From NCBI GenBank assembly GCA_022829145.1, contig CM040765.1, forward strand, positions 9,964,292 to 10,028,291: a DNA stretch of 64,000 nucleotides, written 5' to 3'. Each line of letters starts with the position of its first letter. The first letter of the stretch is position 1. The notes under the pieces are model-generated. The model did not search any database. It was given only the letters and a program-made list of their open reading frames with translations, and had not been told where the DNA came from. A program made the translations under genes and the position numbers. This document shows, one piece after another, positions 1 through 13,037 of the stretch. Source of the DNA: Albula goreensis. Its lineage: Eukaryota > Chordata > Actinopteri > Albuliformes > Albulidae.

Positions 1-144
1 TGAAATTAGTCAATCAAAAACTGTAATCACTCAAATTATTCAGTAGAAAGATGCCACAGCATTTCAATATCACCAAGTATTCTTGTGTGTCAGAGAACTG
101 ACAAAGGACTCTTCAACTGAACAGAAAAGACCGGAGGGACTCAC

Positions 145-345
145 CCTCTGAGATGTTGACAGTGAAGGGGCTTTTGGGAATCTGCTGTCCTGCAAATGTG
201 ACATAGATGGTGTGGGCTCCTTCCAGTACAGGCCGGTAAGTGCAGCGGAAAACGCTGTCCCCTTTGTTCTCAAGAACAACCTCCACTGTGTCTCTGTTAC
301 CTTGAGGGTCTACAATGACCACACTCACATCCCCTGCCCCAGCAC
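145..345 (-). CDS. flnc: FLNC exon 8: most of Ig repeat 2
   Basis: 201 bp with acceptor CCGCCAG|GTGCT and donor CAGAGG|GTGAGT. It encodes [40 protein letters not shown] and [20 protein letters not shown], ending FTVNISE. The [12 protein letters not shown] strand matches filamin C specifically. One base is carried to the next exon, which lies off the left edge. Confidence 0.95.
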
Positions 346-454
346 CTGGCGGGAAACACATGAGAGAGGTGTTATATCATTACCCAGATATTTGAGGTAC
401 TCCAGACACCAGAAAATGATGGCCTGATCTTTCGGGTCCAGCTTCTCTCTTTAC

Positions 455-616
455 CTGCGGTGTAGATGTCAAAGTAGGTGGGCTTGTTGGCAACGTTGCC
501 TACTGGTTCCAGGCCTGGACCACGGGCTGACACCTTGTTGGGATCCCCCATCGCCTTGGAGATGTTGACCATGAATGGGCTCTTGTCAATGTCTTGCCCA
601 GCAAAGAGCACTTTAC
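455..616 (-). CDS. flnc: FLNC exon 7: end of Ig repeat 1 and start of repeat 2
   Basis: 162 bp with acceptor TTGTTCCCAG|GTAAAG and donor CCGCAG|GTAAAG. In the conserved frame it reads [20 protein letters not shown], then [20 protein letters not shown] and [13 protein letters not shown]. That frame requires one base from the preceding exon, but exon 6 supplies none with its conserved donor. A fourth A in the AAA run near the acceptor would give the expected V-K-V-L-F. Confidence 0.92.
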
Positions 617-865
617 CTGGGAACAAAGCATACAAATGTAAGTCCCTGCCAGGCTGCTCCATCTGAACCATAATCCAAATCGCCACTAAGTCTCTGTCTC
701 ATCTGAAAAGCAGATGCCTGAAGCCAGGATGCAGGTATTTTAAACAAGAATACAAGCATCTCACTGCAATGAGAAGAAAGGATGCTGTCTACATGCCTAG
801 CATTGACAGAAACCTTCCATTTTAAAATATTACATACCATTACAGACGTTTTTTAATGTTATTAC

Positions 866-943
866 CTTGTGAAGACCCTCCACCTTTGGCACATAAGTCA
901 CTGAGTAGGTCCTGTTCTTGTCATTATTGGCAACAACTTTAGC
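866..943 (-). CDS. flnc: FLNC exon 6: Ig-like repeat 1, strands D-F
   Basis: 78 bp with acceptor TTTTCACAG|GCTAAA. It encodes [20 protein letters not shown] then VEGLHK. The expected donor is CACAAG|GTAATA, ending in phase 0 as in other filamins. With this donor the next exon (starting GTAAAGTG) is read one base out of frame. A second donor further down, AATG|GTATGT (exon would end at 838), restores the frame but adds VITLKNVCN before GKVLFAGQ. I list the conserved end and flag the conflict. Confidence 0.85.
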
Positions 944-1053
944 CTGTGAAAAAAATGATTGAATAAACAAATGTAGATTAAGGTCAGTTTTTTGGGTCTG
1001 GATTTTAAAGAGAAGGTCTTGGCCCAACTAGTGTCTGCGGGGAGAGAGCCCAC

Positions 1054-1172
1054 CTCTTCAGTGTGTCCCTCTGGGTCCTCCACATACACGATGACCTCGC
1101 CCAGCCCTGCCTCGATCGTCTCTACAGTGAAGCTGGCTGGCTTCAGCACAACGTTACCATGGGGCTCAATGC
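1054..1172 (-). CDS. flnc: FLNC exon 5: Ig-like repeat 1, first half
   Basis: 119 bp with acceptor CACAG|GCATTG. It encodes GIEPHGNVVLKPASFTVETI then EAGLGEVIVYVEDPEGHTEE, the A-to-D strands of the first filamin repeat. The donor AAGAG|GTGGGC is weaker than those of neighbouring exons, but the phase (0 out) fits exon 6. Confidence 0.94.
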
Positions 1173-1471
1173 CTGTGAGGGGTCATAAGCTGTCAGTCAT
1201 TGGGGGTAATGTTGGGGGAAATGCAGTGTCTGAAGGCATTTTTATTTTTGACTTTATACAAGAGGAATACATCACAGGATACAGTAGCTTCAACTGACTT
1301 ACTAAACATATTGTTTAGATGTGCACTTCATATTCACTATGCACAGCCATTAAAACAGGACAGCGTATCACAGAAAATATAAGGGAGGAAATGAGGAGAG
1401 TTTTAGTTGATACTGTGGCAGATGGCACACTGTTTTATAGGCCTTGGTTGATGACTAAGTTGGTGTCTTAC

Positions 1472-1622
1472 CTGGCCCATAAGCCTTGGCCTTTTTAGGG
1501 TGCAGTACTTTGGGGCGGAGTGGGGCGCCAGGTTTCAGTTTAGCTTTGGGGAACTGGGACAGGTAGGTCATCACAGAGTGCTCATCCACATTGGGATCCA
1601 CAATCTCTTCTGGGGCGATCAC
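1472..1622 (-). CDS. flnc: FLNC exon 4: end of CH2 and link to Ig repeat 1
   Basis: 151 bp with acceptor TTCTGTAG|GTGATC and donor GGCCAG|GTAAG. It encodes [20 protein letters not shown] then [18 protein letters not shown], the end of the actin-binding domain, followed by a basic linker [11 protein letters not shown] leading into repeat 1. The phase (0 in, one base out) agrees with exons 3 and 5. Confidence 0.95.
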
Positions 1623-3900
1623 CTACAGAACAAACATGAGGAGACCTGAGATTTAGGATTATAAATCACAACAGACTGGGCACAGAAAGACCCAAAGTTA
1701 CATATAACCAAATACTGCATTAAATAAATCTTTGGAAAGGTTATATGTTGACAATGAGTATTAATGGAGAAACCAAGGTCAAAGATTTTATATACTCACA
1801 ACAATGAGTACAGAAAAAGAGTGGCTGGTCAAAGGTAATATATATCCTGCTCATAAATGACAGTGTTTATTGCTGGAAGTCATTTTAAAAGGAGACCAAT
1901 TTCCCATCTCCTGTGAGATTTCCTTGTTCATATTAGTTACATTGTTTGAACTATATGATATTGTGGTGGGTCCCCCTGTGTAAAACCTTTCAAAGCCTTC
2001 TCATGTTTTGAAAATAAACAGTATTTTCTGAACTGTACCAGTACTGAGTGTATATTGGCATGTGGCAGTTAACTCTGAGATTATGTTTTGATTGCTTCTG
2101 CCTGGCATTGTGGAATTATGAAGGCCTCAGTATTCACAGTAAAACATGTCTGACGTAATGGAGAGCAATCCTCTTCCTATTAAGAAAATCTGACTCCCAT
2201 CAACACAAGTTAAAATGAGAACTCACAGAAACACACACGAAAACAAGCTATTAACATTACGTTAGTTCTTAGATGTGGTATTTTTCTGTTGTTCGCGAGG
2301 AAATGAGAGCCAGGAAGGATGGAAATGTCTAAAGAAACTAATTTTCAGGGGCTAAACTAAAATCACATTGTGTGACAGAATGCCAAGAGAGGCCATTCAC
2401 CTCTGCTTGGGACTGACAGACCAGGGAGGGAGTGAGTGAGGGAGGAATGGAGAAAGGGAGGGAGGAACAGAGAGGAAGAGAAATAGGGCATAGAAGGAGA
2501 AATGGACTGAGAGTGAGAGCGACAGTGATACATGCAGGGAGGAAATAGAGGAAGAGATGAAGTGAGGAGAAAAAGGTGGGAGGTGGGGATGGCAAAAGGG
2601 GGAGGGGCGGGGTGATAAGGAATGGAATGAAGAGAGAGGAAGAAAGAAACAGAGTGGATTAGCGAGTGAGTGAGGGAGGGAGAGAATAGCTGTGACTCCA
2701 GATGGCAGACACATGAAAGAGCCTCTAATAAAGAGGAAATAATTCCCACATTACCCCAGTAAAGTACAGGTGTAAGAGCACATTTGCTGTTGGTAAAACC
2801 ATTGAAGTGTATTTGGGACACAGTCTGAGAATGTGGTCTTCATTACGCACTGTGGGGCTGTTTCCCCAAACACAAACCCCAGCCAAGAGTGACAGAAATT
2901 CAGCTTTTCAAGAGCATGTGGTTTTTCACTAATAACGAGTCAAACTCAGCCCAACAGAGGAGTGAGCTGCAAATATTTGTGAGTTCAGACATACTAATTA
3001 TTATTATTCTGCGCTCTCTGATATAACTACAAAAATGTAGCCTATTTTCCACAGTATATTTGGTTGTCTTACAAGATATCTGTTTCAGTAATATGGTACT
3101 TATAGTGGGCACAGTTCAGTGAGAAAGCAACAGTGTGAGACATTCTGCCTACAGTACCCAGCAGTACTACACCTGGCCAAGTTTTCCAGCCCTGTGTCAG
3201 CTCTAAAAATGTCTTGTGACAAATGTGCTGTAGACTGAGAACGTTTATGCAAATGGCTGACCAATCAAAAGCAGTGAGTGGTTTGCCTTCCCAATCAGAT
3301 AAAAGGATTTCTCAGTACTTAAATCAGAAGTGGGAAGCAAGCAATGCTCCTCACTGTACCTGTGGACAATATATGCATTTAACTCAGCTAAACACTCAGG
3401 TGTCACCCTACATATGTATGGTAATTCCAGCTGACCAGGGCAGGCCACACACACAGCTGTTCTCCATCGGTTCTGATCTTAACATGATGTCATATTGTAA
3501 CGCTCCCTTCCGCCTATATTTAACCCACACGTAGTGGGTCTGAAATAGCTCAGGGGTATTTAACAGCTTTGCAGGGTGAGCTGCCGATCTCCCACACCTC
3601 CTTCACAGAGACTAGAAAATTAAACTCGCCCCTAAGAGAGATTCCTGAGAGTCTCTTGCTCTGGTCCAGGGTCATTCTGGGAATGTGGAGGACAGGGCAC
3701 CCCTGTGTGTTACACATTCTACACACACTTTAACCATCTCACCTGGGGCACCAGCTAGCTGAGCTGGCGCTATCTGACAATCCCCTCCATTCTTTGCACT
3801 CTGTGCAATATCTGCAACAACATCAACAGGTGCATCACCTGTCCCAGGCTCAGATTGCAGTGCCACCTGGTAAGCGAGGGTGGAGATCAGGTGACCTTAC
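1623..3900 (-). other. FLNC intron 3: purine-rich tract, otherwise unique
   Basis: 2.3 kb. The only clear structure is a GA-rich stretch at about 2400-2690 on the plus strand (GGGAGGAA-type), which creates long serine/proline/leucine open frames on the minus strand that are not genes. The remainder is AT-rich unique sequence. Confidence 0.85.
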
Positions 3901-3998
3901 CTGAGGCACGCCCAGCCAATCGTCAGCCTGCTGCATGGCCTCCCTGGCATTCTCCACGGGCTGATTGGGGTCCCAGGTCTCCCAGTCGGGGCACAGCC
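3901..3998 (-). CDS. flnc: FLNC exon 3: middle of CH2
   Basis: 98 bp with acceptor CTGCAG|GGCTG and donor CCTCAG|GTAAG. It encodes [20 protein letters not shown] and then [13 protein letters not shown], the signature of the second calponin-homology domain of filamins. It completes the glycine codon begun in exon 2 and ends in phase 0. Confidence 0.95.
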
Positions 3999-6900
3999 CT
4001 GCAGGGCAGAGGGAAGGGGGAGAGACCAGTGTTTAATTACAAGGGAGAAAAACCAATAGACATGCACCAGCACCAACACAAACCGCAATCACAACTGTCA
4101 CAACACAGAGTGGCCCCCTGAATGTAAAACCACGGCACCGCTCCATCTCTATTACGGCTGGGCAGATCGCTCAGCTGTATCTGTGATTTACCAGGGCTGG
4201 CAGCTCTGTGATAAGGTCCAGCAGCGACGGCGTCTCAGTGTTTCACACTTCCACTAACACACACTGCAGCTGAACAGGAGCCCGTGCGGACGACGCTAAT
4301 GCATAAAGCAGATTAGCAGCACCTTCCTCCTGGAAGAGGGCTCCCTGGGGACTTAACGACCCGTCACTCAGGCGGATCTCATTATCTCACCCACAGCTAC
4401 AACGCCGCGGTAACTTTTCAGCAACACTGAGAGAATGGTGTGCCTTATCATAGCAAGCGGAGGGGATTCACTACACCACTGCTAGGGGTTTTCACTGTTA
4501 ATGACTAATGCTTCACTATGAATGTCTCTGTGAAGCATCTCTCCATTGTAAACCCATAATATTTTTACGATACCCTCATGATTAAACATATTTTATGCTG
4601 CTGTATACTGGTGATATTATGCTTGGCCAAAGCTCATTAGGGCTAGGAAACCACTGCCTGTCACTTATACTACGACTAGGCCAAAAATTTCTGTATGTAT
4701 TATAGGAAATCCTTTAAGTGACAGGGGAACTATTACTTGTATAATTGAAGATGTAAATAGATATTCCATAGTAATAGCATGAACAGCTGTCCTCCTGCAT
4801 GAATTAAATTCTAATTCTGACTGTGAAATAGTGATCTTAGTTATATCTGTAGAGAAAGCAACAAGGACGGGTGTCATGATAACCATTATTCATCACATCC
4901 TTACTGTACTATTGTAAACGTTTTAAGAAAAGTTTATGCATCCTGGGTTTAGCCCCCATTCAAAGTGTGCAGGAAAAAAGACCAGAGAGGCATGCAATTT
5001 TCATGCAAGCCCAGGTTTAATTCACACTGGGATGGGACCTGTGCTGTATTCATCATCACTATTATTATTATGGTCATTAACAGCAGACAGGCCTCTGAGC
5101 AGGCAGAGTGAAGCACTGCCCTGTATGGGCATGTCTTTGGCCTGCTGTTAGTCGCTGCATAGTGTCAGGCCCCGCAGTCTTATAAACACTTTAACGCTCC
5201 ACGTCCCTCGCTGCTTCGCCTCCACAGAAGGTAAATGATACAAGTCGCAGGTTCTCTTGCAGAGAACCGGGCTGCTGTGTGTTGATTTACTGTGAGGGGT
5301 AATGTTACGCCAACTTCTGAATCAGTTCACAACTTCCTGCTGTTTGAGGGGGAACACACACATATGTATACACACACGTATACACATTATACTGGCAGAC
5401 ACGTGCACAAATGTGCACATGCTCACATATCCACATGGACTCGCACTCACATGAACATACACACATATACACTACTCTTCAATCCACTTAAACTGACCCA
5501 GAAGGTCATATCTTTGGATGTAAAAAGTGTCTGAATGAGGTTTATACTGTTTAATTATCTGAACTGTGGTGCTTCAACACTGTATAAGCAAGCCAAGAAC
5601 AGACCTATGGCATAGGTGTGTTAAACAAATACAGTTCACCTATCACAGTTTTGCTGACAGTTCTGCGTCCCATGCCAACCTGTTATAGGTTATAGCAATC
5701 CTGCATACTGAGATACAAGGCATGCTGCAGTGCCAATAAGAACAATGATTGTGAATGCTCTCTGCATATGAGTGTTTGTTCTTCTGCAGCAGAGACAGCT
5801 CTGTCATAACTGCCTCCACCACACCTCTTTCATCAGGCACCAGACGCCACATCAAAGGGAACCCTGTCCAAATTTGGAGTTGCTTCAGACAGAGTAGGCT
5901 AAAAAAGAAAACCAGGCCTGGACCTAGAGTTATGACTCCATCCCCAGAGGGATTCACTCAATCTGGGGCAGCTGTCAGGGACCTCCCCTGGCTGGGACCT
6001 CCCTGGGCTGGGCCCCTACCGTCTCACAGGCCTCCTGACATCACGTCAGTGCTCTCCCTCTCTCTCTCCAGAGGGTATGAAGTTTAAATGTCAGCCATTT
6101 CAAATACGATTTATCTCCTTGTCTCCTCTGATGGAGTTATAATGAGGAAACGGCTGCTTTAGATTAGCGGGGGCCGCCGAGAATTATGGGCGTTTTGTAA
6201 CCAGGCCTCCCGCCGAGTTTTAACCTCTGCAGCCCGCCTGAGCATGATTAGCCCAGCTGAGAGTTTGATTTATGAATTTACGTATTAGATCTGATTTGTG
6301 TATCCACCCTTTAATTCATTTGTCTGTTATTTGTCTATTTTCTCCTGTAAGTCAGGCAGCCATTTCCCCATGAGGTTGACTGTGAGTGGTGCTGATGATG
6401 AAGTTCAGGTTGGGCAGGAATAGGTCTGAAAATTTTTGCATTTTTTTGTAAAAATATCTGCGTCCTATAGACGTCCTGACTATGGCTACTGGATGTGACA
6501 GATCCTGCATTCAGAGATTACATTACCGACCCCCCCACCCCTCCGCTTCACCCCCCTCCCAAATACGCCAGATAAATTCAGTGAAGGCCTTGGTCATGGC
6601 TCCAGGGAATGATGGACTTTGACCCAGCACAAAAGCCACAAACCCCCTGGCTCTGAAGCTGTGACTTCATGTATAAGAGTGTGAGACAGGTCTGTAATGG
6701 AATTCGTAAATGAAACAAAGCGTCTGTCCAACATTTTTCTCTCCGGCTTGGGTCTGTGACATTATGCGGTCATGCTGTCTGGAGTGTTAAATCACTTTCG
6801 TTCTTACTGATTTCTTTGTACAGAGCCTTGAACTTTACATTTCTATGTCAATTGTTGATGTGATTTTGCTGTAAGTTGCCTAGTGTAAGTTCTCACAGTG

Positions 6901-7325
6901 TGGTGTTGTCTGGCTGGTGACCTTGGAAACGATATAAGGAACAACTTCCTGCACAAAATGTTCAGCTTGTTGCACTAAAACACCCACAATTTCAGGGAAG
7001 AACACATTTACATGTATTCCCTGGGCAGGGTAACATTAAGTGGTAAATAATCAATTAAAGTATGGGCCTCAGCCTTTACAGTTACTATTAGTGGGCTGTT
7101 CTGAATCTGGATCAGTTTAATCATTTCACACAACATGGCTAGTATTAGGATCAACTGTGGGTCTGTTGACTCTGAATCAGCATCTGCTGTTTCTCAAAGC
7201 AACATGGTTTGATTTTCATGGTTTCCTGGTTTAATGAGCTGATTGTGGGTCTGTGTCTGCTTAATTCCTGAAACCCATAACAAAACCAGAAGGTTTGATT
7301 GAACTGTCTCTGGATCAGTGCTTAC
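3999..7325 (-). other. FLNC intron 2: two CpG-bearing unique blocks
   Basis: 3.3 kb without coding sequence. Two blocks stand out as unique, CpG-retaining and rich in ATTA/TAAT cores: about 4130-4440 (with CTAATGCATAAA, octamer-like) and about 6080-6300. A CA-rich stretch lies at about 5350-5470. These blocks could be enhancers, but that is only inference. Confidence 0.7.
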
Positions 7326-7574
7326 CAGGGGCGCAGTTGTCCACCAGTGCACCCAGAGCCTTGCCATCCCTCCAGTCCCGGTTGAAGTTGTTGATGGGTA
7401 GTTGTGGGACCTTGTTCTGGATCCAGCCCAGAAGCCTCTGCTTGGGCGTCAGCTTCTTAGCGTCTTCATCATCCTCATCCTCCCACATGGGCATTGAGAT
7501 GGAGTAGTGGAGGATCAGTGTCCATATCAGACCCAGGATGAGCTTCAGGTTCCCATCAACAATCGCCTTGCTGT
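7326..7574 (-). CDS. flnc: FLNC exon 2: end of CH1, linker, start of CH2
   Basis: Acceptor TCACAG|ACAGC and donor CCCCTG|GTAAG; 249 bp with one base carried in and one out. It encodes [20 protein letters not shown], closing CH1, then the acidic linker [12 protein letters not shown]2 begins at [19 protein letters not shown] and continues through [20 protein letters not shown]. The match to vertebrate filamin C is nearly residue for residue. Confidence 0.96.
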
Positions 7575-10433
7575 CTGTGAGACGAAGAGGCACACAGAAC
7601 AAAGCATCGTTACTACACTGCTGTTGATAATAACATCCTTGTGCAAACATACACTGGAGAAAGAGCTGACTCAAAGATACCACCCACAATTCTTTAGCTG
7701 TACAGGATTAGCTGTAAAAAGATATGCTATTATCATTCATTTGTTGACATTCTCATTCAGTATCCTATATTTACAGACAAATGTTCCTCAGCAGGCTTGA
7801 TTAGTATAGTATATACTGGGTAAATAATGAAAATGATGTCATGTTTTTTTGAATTCCATAATCACACATAAACCCATGGTTTAATGTTCCCTTTTCTGCA
7901 CTATGTATCTTCCCACATATATAGGACATACAACAGTGAGCCAGGTGAGTCATCAGGCTGCAGTCACATGGGACGGACAGAGAAACAGTCAGAGTCAACA
8001 CTGAGTGATGTCACACTGAGAGTGGCATCTGGGAGATGCCGAGCAGCCCATCCCCACCACTCATAGCAGAGCACTGCTTGGCCATGCCTGGCAATTACCC
8101 ATAATGCCAACAATTTTCCGGGAGGCACAAAGTCCCCCCATTACCAACCACAAGCGCTGAGTCCAAACCACAGTGGAAACTGTTAACCTGACCTACACAT
8201 TCATCAGAGGTTTGCAGAAATGGACTCCTCGAACAGGCCTCTCGCTGACTGTCCAAAGAAAAGAAGAAAAGATGATGCTTTCCTGATGGTCTGGCTCTTA
8301 AAGACAGCTGGGGCCCATTCAGACTCTGCATCACACCTTTCTTTCAACAGACAGATGTGGCGTGTGTGTAGGATGAAAATACTGGAGACTGACTTGTTGG
8401 TTTTGATCCAAGTCCAACAAAAGAATCAGTTACTTTGGGAAATTGGCACAGGGCCATACACCATTGCATGCAGCAAATTCCAAGGGTGTTTATCTCTTCT
8501 TAAAATTATTAAGATATTATCGTCAAAACAGGAATTCACACCAGTGCAGGCACCAGAGTCGCGCTTTCAACTGAAATTCCCAGCTGTGCAGCACCAGACA
8601 AAGCCCAGGACTCCAACGTGTCGACAAGTCTGTCACTGCAAGAGGTGCCTGCACAGTGGCCAGTATATTGCTTCGAATGATTATAAAAATGAATTATGAA
8701 CTTGCAATGGTCTGGGGAGTACTTTTTCAGTTTCCTCCGACAAATTCTTCACCTGAGCACAGCTTAGCAAACAGCTGTGTGCCATCAGTGTGAAGAGGAG
8801 GCATGCACTTGTAGATATAACAGGACTAGTCATAGTCATGTCTAACTGGGATCTCCAACCTGCCCATGGGGCAGGAATGGAAAACCTGAGGAAAGAACAG
8901 CAAACAGCATAGTGGGAAGTGCGGTCAAATGGGGCCAATTCCCAGCATGAAATGGGGAGTTTGTGGTCTTTCCTGGGCAAAACAATGTAGGCCTGTCAGC
9001 GGTACCAATTGGGGTTTTTCTCACTTACCCACAATAAAAGTGTTGTAGTAGAGAAAGTTCTTCAGGGTTAGAATTGTTATCTGCTTTGTCCAGCTGCAGT
9101 CACTGACACACTTTTTGTACTGGAGAAAATCTCCTCTGGGAAATAAATATAACTTTTGGTACCAATCATGCTGGTACAGCATTCTCTAAAAGGAGAATAC
9201 AGCAGGGTTAAATGTGGGTGGAATTACTTTTATGGGTATCCCTTTCATATTTCTCTTCCTCTCTCACCCCTTTCCATCATCCAACATTTCCTCCTTTTCT
9301 CCCTCTCCCTACCCTGTCCTCTGTTCTGTCATTCTTTATCATTCTGTCTTACTCCCTGCCCTTAATCTGCTCTTTCTCTCTCTCTCTTTCTCTGGTGTTT
9401 GTTTGGTTGTCCAGGCAACGTTTACCTGCCGTCCCCTATCTCTGACAAACACAGACATGGAAGGCCTCAAACATCCCTGTGTTATTGCGTACAATACCTG
9501 GCACCAGTCCAGGTTTCAAGATTGTTTCATTTTTTCACAGCCAAATATAACCAAGAAGAGAGGGTCAAGAGAACTGATGAGCCTGGTGTATGAACTACAT
9601 TTGTGCCACTGCCATGATCCACCCTTTCCTTAACTTTATCTGTGCCTTTAGCATATATGGTACCCACTCGCATGCATAAATGCACACACTCTCTCTCTAC
9701 CACACATATGTGGAGCACCCCCTCTGCCCAGCTCAACCACCAACCCTGCCAAAGTTTCAGTTCTATCAGCTGTATCAAGAAAAGGAGATTCCATTACCGT
9801 ATCTTGCTTTAGCACAAACATCGCTGGGTGAGGAGACAAAACATCACCATTGACGAGCGTCATAGAGTGTTCACTTTTTCCACAGCATTTCTCAAACACA
9901 ATGTAGGCACGTAGTGCCCAAGACTATGCCCAATTAAGTGATTAACCCGCAGAAACACTCTCTCACACACCCAATCTACAATACGACTACAAAAATGTGA
10001 TTCTCACATTTTTAGGTTATTTGAAAAATGCTCTGCATTGGTCCAAAGGAAATATTTTTTGAAAGCTGACGAAGCTGTTCACACACTCACACAAACAGTG
10101 AATATCAGGAATGTAACGGGTTTTACAGCAGTTGGAGTGTTACTAAAACAGTGTAAATCCCAAGTGCTGTAGGTCTCTCTTTCCCAAAGACTATAAATTG
10201 CCTGTGACGGTAGCAGCCTGTCTGTGTGTGAGGACACATGTGCAGCTGTAGCCCAGGTCAATACAGGGTCTCCAAGGCTCAGTGAAACTCAGGAATCCAT
10301 CTTGCCTTCACTTATCCTGTCCCTCCACTCTTATCCTCTTTACTTCATAAGAGAACACGATGTGGGAATGAAACACAAAGGTTTCTGGACTTTACTGACA
10401 TCAGCTAAGCATCCTTTGTGCATTTCTGCCATA

Positions 10434-10529
10434 GTGTGCACTACATTGTCATCACTGTCTTCCTATATCTCCCCTGTAGAGCACACTACAGTGTCATCAA
10501 TGCCTTCCGATATCCCCACTGTAGTGTGG
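10434..10529. repeat. Short tandem duplication (about 48 bp, 2 copies)
   Basis: Two diverged units sharing CACTACA.TGTCATCA.TG and CTTCC.ATATC, in FLNC intron 1. Confidence 0.65.
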
Positions 10530-13037
10530 ATTTATATACCCCTGGATTCATACCACCCGCTCCAAACCACAAAATTCCACAGGGAATTCTGTAGCCTTTC
10601 AAACTTTCCACAGCCACAAGGGTGATATGTATCATAAGCTGACACTGATGGGCCTGAGACACAAACAAAAACATGTCTGATTTTTGACACAACTTCCAAA
10701 AACGGAAGTTTTCCTCCAGTTTTCTGCAGTGGGAACAGGCGGGGGAGGGGACAGGGGACAAAAATTCCCCCATGGACTGGGTCAGGTCTGGGCATGATCA
10801 CCAGACCAGACTGGGGGCCGTTAGCCCACCCCAACCCTTGCCACATCAGCTAACAACCCCTGCCCCCTCCCCCTCCTAAATTCCCCCCACATACACACAC
10901 AATAGGCTATGGATAGCGTTGTGGCAGCTGGACAAATGTTGGGACTGTAACTCAAACCTCTCAGCGGTGACCACAGAGGGGCGACGCTGGGGGCTCTGAC
11001 CGCTTTTAGACTCTTTAAAAAGCCCTGGTTATTTTCAGCACTACATAAATCATACAGACGCACCAGGGCAACATCACCTGTAACTTACAAAACTTAAGGG
11101 CCATTCCATCGCTCAGGACCAGACAGTCCACACGCACAGCCCACTGAACAAGCTGGAAGACACGCACTATGATCCTCAGCTAAAGACCACTCATGTTCTG
11201 TGCTTTTGTTAAAACTTCCTGAAAGCAGATGCTATAGCACAGAAGTCCACAAATTTTAGCTCAGCACAGCCTGGCGAAACATTACATCAAGCTCCAAATA
11301 CTAGATAAATCTGTAAGTGATTAGTGTTTTACTGCAACTAACTGATCATGTAGCCCACACATAACAACATTATCTGAATTGACTTTTATTTGTTTTGGGA
11401 AGTTTGGCCAATGACATTATTGTCTTTGCTCTGCAAAGAAGTGGGAACATTGTCTGAGTCTGAGTAAGAATCACTGACTCCCACTAATTTAGAAGCACAT
11501 GAAATGTAATGCTTTTCAAAGAAAGACCAATTCCTAATAACGCTTCTTTGTTTTTGACATAAAACATAAACCTCTATTTTAAAGGCACAGACAAGAAACC
11601 TACAGTTGCACACTAGAGCCAGATAATTATGCATAAGCTTTATTTTAAAGTAACACATCTATAAAACATGGCAGTAATCCTGTCAGGAAACTACAAGGGC
11701 TTATTGGTAAGAGGTTGACCTCATTGTACAGCCAACTCCCAAGTAAAGATGGAATGCTGAATTAGTCCTGAGAAGGGGGAGAGAAAACCTTTGATAAAAA
11801 AACCTAAAAAGCAGAAAATGAAGGACTTTAGCTCAGCAATCATCATTTTATCTCTGCACCGGTATATTCAGAAAGGAAAGTGCTGTCGAGAGAATGGCTG
11901 GGAGGAACACATCGGTTCAGAGATGATTAAAGGGGTCATTTTTCACTTTCAGTAACTGATCACGTCTTGTGACAGGAGCTTGATCTGGGCGGTGAGAACC
12001 AAAGGGTTTTTATCTCACCATTAAGGTGTCAGCTGCCATCCAGTTGGTTGTAGGCATCTTTGACACATCTTTAATGGAGCGCCATGCTGACCTCAGGAAT
12101 GGCCCTCTGCAAAAGACCACATCTAACCATCTGTCATCCCCCACTGCCACTGTTTCCTTCCTTATTCTCTCCCTGACTCCAGCCTCTGGCGCCCACCTGA
12201 ACCCCCTTCCTCAGCCCTGCCCACCCCCTGATCTTGAGAAAAGGGTCAGCAGACCCTATGCAGAGAAGGCCACCCATTATTTCCTAGTCATTTCTTCCCA
12301 GCCAATGAAAATGCGCAGAACCAGGCTCATACAAACGTGGGGCGGAGGCCAGTCCTTGTAGATGGGGAATCAAACAAGTTAATGATCATCTGAAGTTCAG
12401 AAAATTCAGGGCATTTCTTCCAGTGGAATATCTGACTATGAAAATCAATAATGTGTACCATGCAGGCCTTGAAAGTTCCCATGGATAGGAGTCTGGCAAA
12501 CCAATAAATTTAACTCTTCCTGGGCCACAGATGAATGAGCTGTGATCCTCCATAAAAGCAAGCAAGAGGAGAATCATAGCTGATTTAACAGTGGCCCATG
12601 GCAGTCAGTGACCCACAGCTACAGGCTTTTACTCCTCATTAATAGATGATAGCTATAATGCGGCTTATGCTGAAGAAACCTCTGTCTTTGAGTGTTGAAA
12701 GCTTGCTTTATCTGACGTCTGTGAGGCTAAACTCCTCTCTCAGACCCTAACCTGCATGAGACTGGAGGCACGCTCATTCCTTTCTCACACAAGGCCGGGT
12801 TTGTGTATCAACCCACATTCCCCAAGCTTTTCTGCTGCAATCCAACGGGAAGAGTGGCATGTTTGGGTTTTTGTTTTGCAGAGTTTTAGTTGTTTACTGC
12901 TGTCACAGAAACCTACCATAATCATGGGGTGGCATGATGACAGAGTCGAGTTCAAAATACACAGACATCTTACTCCTTAGGGACTGGGCAGAACTCTGTG
13001 CATCTCAGTGGCATGCTCAGTGATGGGCAGTAGACAG

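Noticed and set aside
2338-2821. Overlapping minus-strand frames rich in Ser/Pro/Leu
   Set aside because: Product of the GA-rich tract in FLNC intron 3.
8220-8699. 159-codon plus-strand frame in FLNC intron 1
   Set aside because: Ordinary composition of intron DNA, no recognisable domain, no promoter or splice context.
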